A stretch of DNA of 8,140 nucleotides, taken from assembly GCA_013693915.1 (NCBI GenBank), contig CP059264.1:1877973-1886112 (forward strand). Direction: 5' to 3'. The notes below the pieces were generated by a model that saw nothing but the letters and a program-made list of their open reading frames with translations, was not told where the DNA came from and made no database searches. Both the position numbers and the translations under genes were made by a program. How positions within the stretch are numbered: the stretch's first letter is position 1; the number at the start of each line of letters is the position of its first letter. The stretch is from Dechloromonas sp. (lineage in GTDB: Bacteria; Pseudomonadota; Gammaproteobacteria; Burkholderiales; Rhodocyclaceae). Positions 6,396 to 8,140 of the stretch are shown here, piece by piece.

Positions 6396-7407
6396 AGGCA
6401 AACGGCAGTTCGCGCGGCGCCTTGTCGGCCCTGTAGGCCGCAGCCAACTCGGGCTGGGCGGTGGTCGTGAAGAGACGATGGGTCTGGGTGAACTTGCCAT
6501 ACAGACGCACCGGCCCGATCTTGCGCAGATCCCTGTAATCGAGGCCGGTTTCGTCCTGCACGACCATCGGGGCGTTGGCCACCAGCGCGTCGCGCAGGAC
6601 CGTGAAGTTGGGTTGCTGCAGCAGGTGCGAAGCGGCCTTGAGCAGGAGCGGGTGCGCCGCCATCTGCCTGATCCAGGCCAGCTTCGGTTCCGACGCTTTC
6701 AGGGCGCTGTCCGAAAGATCGACACTGATATAGTCGAGCGTCACCCGGCGCCCGTCCTGCAGCAGGGAGAGTCGCACAGAGCCGGTCCTCGTGTCGCCAG
6801 CGGCCGCTTCCCATTCGCCCTTGTCGGAATTGAAAGTCAGTGGTTTCACCGCGGTGACTTCGTACCCCAGGCGTGCCGCAAAAGCCATCAGGATGGTGGT
6901 CGTCCCCACGCCGCCGGCGCCGTCACGCTGATCGTCGTTGAGGTCCAGGGTCCGGAAATAGCCGAGCTTGCCGAATTTCTCCCAGGCGTCGCCGAGCTTC
7001 TTCTCGAAAGCCGCACGCTGCCCGGCGTTCATGGCTTCGAGTTGTGCCGGCTGGCGCGCTTTCTGGATCGCCACCAGCACGTAACGTTCGGCACCGGGAA
7101 AGATGCGGGCGATAGTCACGAAATCGGGGCCGGAAAAAGGGTAGAAGACCGTGCTGCGCCCCCAGTAGGCCACTTCGCGATTACTCCAGGCGGCCAGCGG
7201 CTGGCCGACCTGCTTGTCGTAGTTCGCCCAGGCCTGGCTCGTCCGTTGCTGGAAGGCCTTATGCGAGGAATCCGGGGCGGGTGCAGCGAGCCCGGCAAAG
7301 AAGAGGGCAGCCTGCTGTGGGGTCGTTTCAGCGGCAGAAACCGGCACCAGGGTGACAGTCAGTGACAGCGCGCAAATCAGCATGCTGCGGGTGAGGTTGT
7401 GCCACAT
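6331..7407 (-). CDS. Uncharacterised exported protein with a YPFSGPDF motif
   Basis: A 358-residue protein that I cannot assign a function. The N terminus MWHNLTRSML followed by a hydrophobic run and VSAAE is a clear Sec signal peptide, cleaved near residue 25, so the mature protein is probably periplasmic. Distinct features are WGRSTVFYPFSGPDF (82-96), followed by FPGAERYVLVAIQ (103-115), and a Gly-rich GAGGVGTTTILMAFAARLGY (163-182). I have an impression that the YPFSGPD stretch recurs in uncharacterised exported bacterial proteins, but I cannot name a family. There is no lipobox or later membrane helix. The start at 7407 has a purine-rich GGAAACGAAAC just ahead. The gene starts 23 bases after the stop of the permease gene on the same strand, so the two are likely one operon. 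Its 3' end overlaps the converging hydrolase by 65 bases. Confidence 0.8.
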   Translation of the reverse strand: MWHNLTRSMLICALSLTVTLVPVSAAETTPQQAALFFAGLAAPAPDSSHKAFQQRTSQAWANYDKQVGQPLAAWSNREVAYWGRSTVFYPFSGPDFVTIARIFPGAERYVLVAIQKARQPAQLEAMNAGQRAAFEKKLGDAWEKFGKLGYFRTLDLNDDQRDGAGGVGTTTILMAFAARLGYEVTAVKPLTFNSDKGEWEAAAGDTRTGSVRLSLLQDGRRVTLDYISVDLSDSALKASEPKLAWIRQMAAHPLLLKAASHLLQQPNFTVLRDALVANAPMVVQDETGLDYRDLRKIGPVRLYGKFTQTHRLFTTTAQPELAAAYRADKAPRELPFAFSYLKTADARSLQVVRRSPAN

Positions 7408-7430
7408 GTTTCGTTTCCGGAATTATGAAT

Positions 7431-8140
7431 TCAGGTGGAGCGACGCATTCCCACGCGCGCCAGGAAGAACAGCCCGACCAGCGCCAGCGCAATGCCGACT
7501 TCATGCGGACTCTGCGCTGCGCCAAGGAGCAGGACCACCGTCGACACGCCGACGAACAGCGGGGCGAAGACGTAGCGCACGAGCATCAGGGGCCGGCCCT
7601 CGAGATCGCAACTGCGACGGTAGAGGCCGAGGACGCAGAGGATCGGGAACAGGCCGAGCAGGAAGCCCATGACGGTAAGTATCTGGACGAACGAGCCGGT
7701 CAGCACCATGGCGATGGACAGCCCGGCCTGCAGCCAGACCAGGCGCGGCGTCACTACCGCCGGCGCGCCGCCTTCGCTGCTGCCCTTGCCGAACCAGCCG
7801 AGCATGGTCGCGAGCACGCGCGGTCCGAGAAAGGCCGACACGCCGAGGGACGACAGCAGGGCAAAGGCCACCAGCCCCGAGAACACCGCCGAAGCCTGAG
7901 AGCCAAAGAGATGCCTGACCAGCACCGCGATCACCGGACCGACACCGTCGAGTTCCTGCGCCGGCAGGTGGGTCAGCAGGACGGCATTGATCGCCACGTA
8001 GAGGAGCATGATGATGGTCGTCCCCAGCATCATGGCGCGGCGCACGTTGCGCGCCGGGTCGTGGATTTCGCCGGCGACATAGATCGCCGCGTTCCAGCCG
8101 CTGTAGGCAAACATCACCAGCATCATCGCCAGACCCCAGG
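7431..8140 (-). CDS. APC-superfamily amino acid permease, C-terminal half (cut by the window edge)
   Basis: The visible 235 residues are the C-terminal half of a transporter entering from the right edge; the frame is open through base 8140 (…WGLAMMLVMFAYSGWNAA). The FAYSGWNAAIYVAGEI stretch followed by DPARNVRRAMMLGT is a hallmark of the AA_permease_2 branch of the APC superfamily (amino acid/polyamine/organocation transporters, usually about 440-480 residues and 12 helices). About six or seven further hydrophobic segments follow, including LLYVAINAVLL, VFSGLVAFALLSSLGVSAFLG, VMGFLLGLFPILCVLGLY, and two near the C terminus. The end is a short basic tail (ARVGMRRST). Substrate cannot be read from this part. 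The uncharacterised exported protein gene lies 23 bases downstream. A methionine pair at 8126-8121 sits inside a membrane helix and is not the start. Confidence 0.9.
   Translation of the reverse strand, partial: WGLAMMLVMFAYSGWNAAIYVAGEIHDPARNVRRAMMLGTTIIMLLYVAINAVLLTHLPAQELDGVGPVIAVLVRHLFGSQASAVFSGLVAFALLSSLGVSAFLGPRVLATMLGWFGKGSSEGGAPAVVTPRLVWLQAGLSIAMVLTGSFVQILTVMGFLLGLFPILCVLGLYRRSCDLEGRPLMLVRYVFAPLFVGVSTVVLLLGAAQSPHEVGIALALVGLFFLARVGMRRST

Noticed and set aside
6478..7365. A 295-codon plus-strand open frame opposite the exported protein gene
   Set aside because: The minus-strand frame has a signal peptide, start signal and family-like motif; the plus-strand frame shows none of these.

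Overview
The window looks like chromosomal DNA of a GC-rich betaproteobacterium. The basis is the high GC third-position codon bias, a DUF2062 membrane protein divergent from comEC, and the type of IS element at the left edge. A Rhodocyclales-type organism (Dechloromonas, Azonexus or Accumulibacter relatives) would fit, but that is inference; no rRNA or tRNA is present to fix the taxonomy.

Layout, left to right. (1) Positions 1-474, minus: the N-terminal 158 codons of an IS1595-family transposase that runs off the left edge, with a probable IS end near 520. (2) Positions 475-812: a 338-base stretch with no gene. (3) 813-1790, plus: a ClpX-like AAA+ unfoldase with no N-terminal zinc-binding domain and altered substrate-handling loops, followed by 1887-2369, plus: a YqhA/UPF0114-family four-helix membrane protein. 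(4) 2382-2909, minus: a DUF2062 membrane protein, divergent over only 23 bases from (5) 2933-5254, plus: a complete ComEC/Rec2 DNA-uptake channel. (6) 5280-5350: an imperfect 29-base inverted repeat just after comEC. (7) 5393-5476, plus: a 27-codon mini-ORF with a strong ribosome binding site, overlapping by 4 bases (ATGA) the start of (8) 5473-6395, plus: an exported alpha/beta hydrolase broken by one frameshift near 5926. (9) 6331-7407, minus: an uncharacterised exported protein, apparently co-transcribed with (10) 7431-8140, minus: the C-terminal half of an APC-superfamily amino acid permease that enters from the right edge.

No single pathway unites the window. comEC is the only gene with a well-defined job (import of single-stranded DNA across the inner membrane). 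The most unusual item is the ClpX paralogue. Its ATPase motifs are intact, but it lacks the zinc domain and the RKH loop, its pore-loop GYVG is EYVN, and its C terminus is short; it sits beside a membrane protein rather than clpP. This suggests a specialised unfoldase with its own substrates. The second notable item is the mini-ORF translationally coupled to the broken hydrolase.
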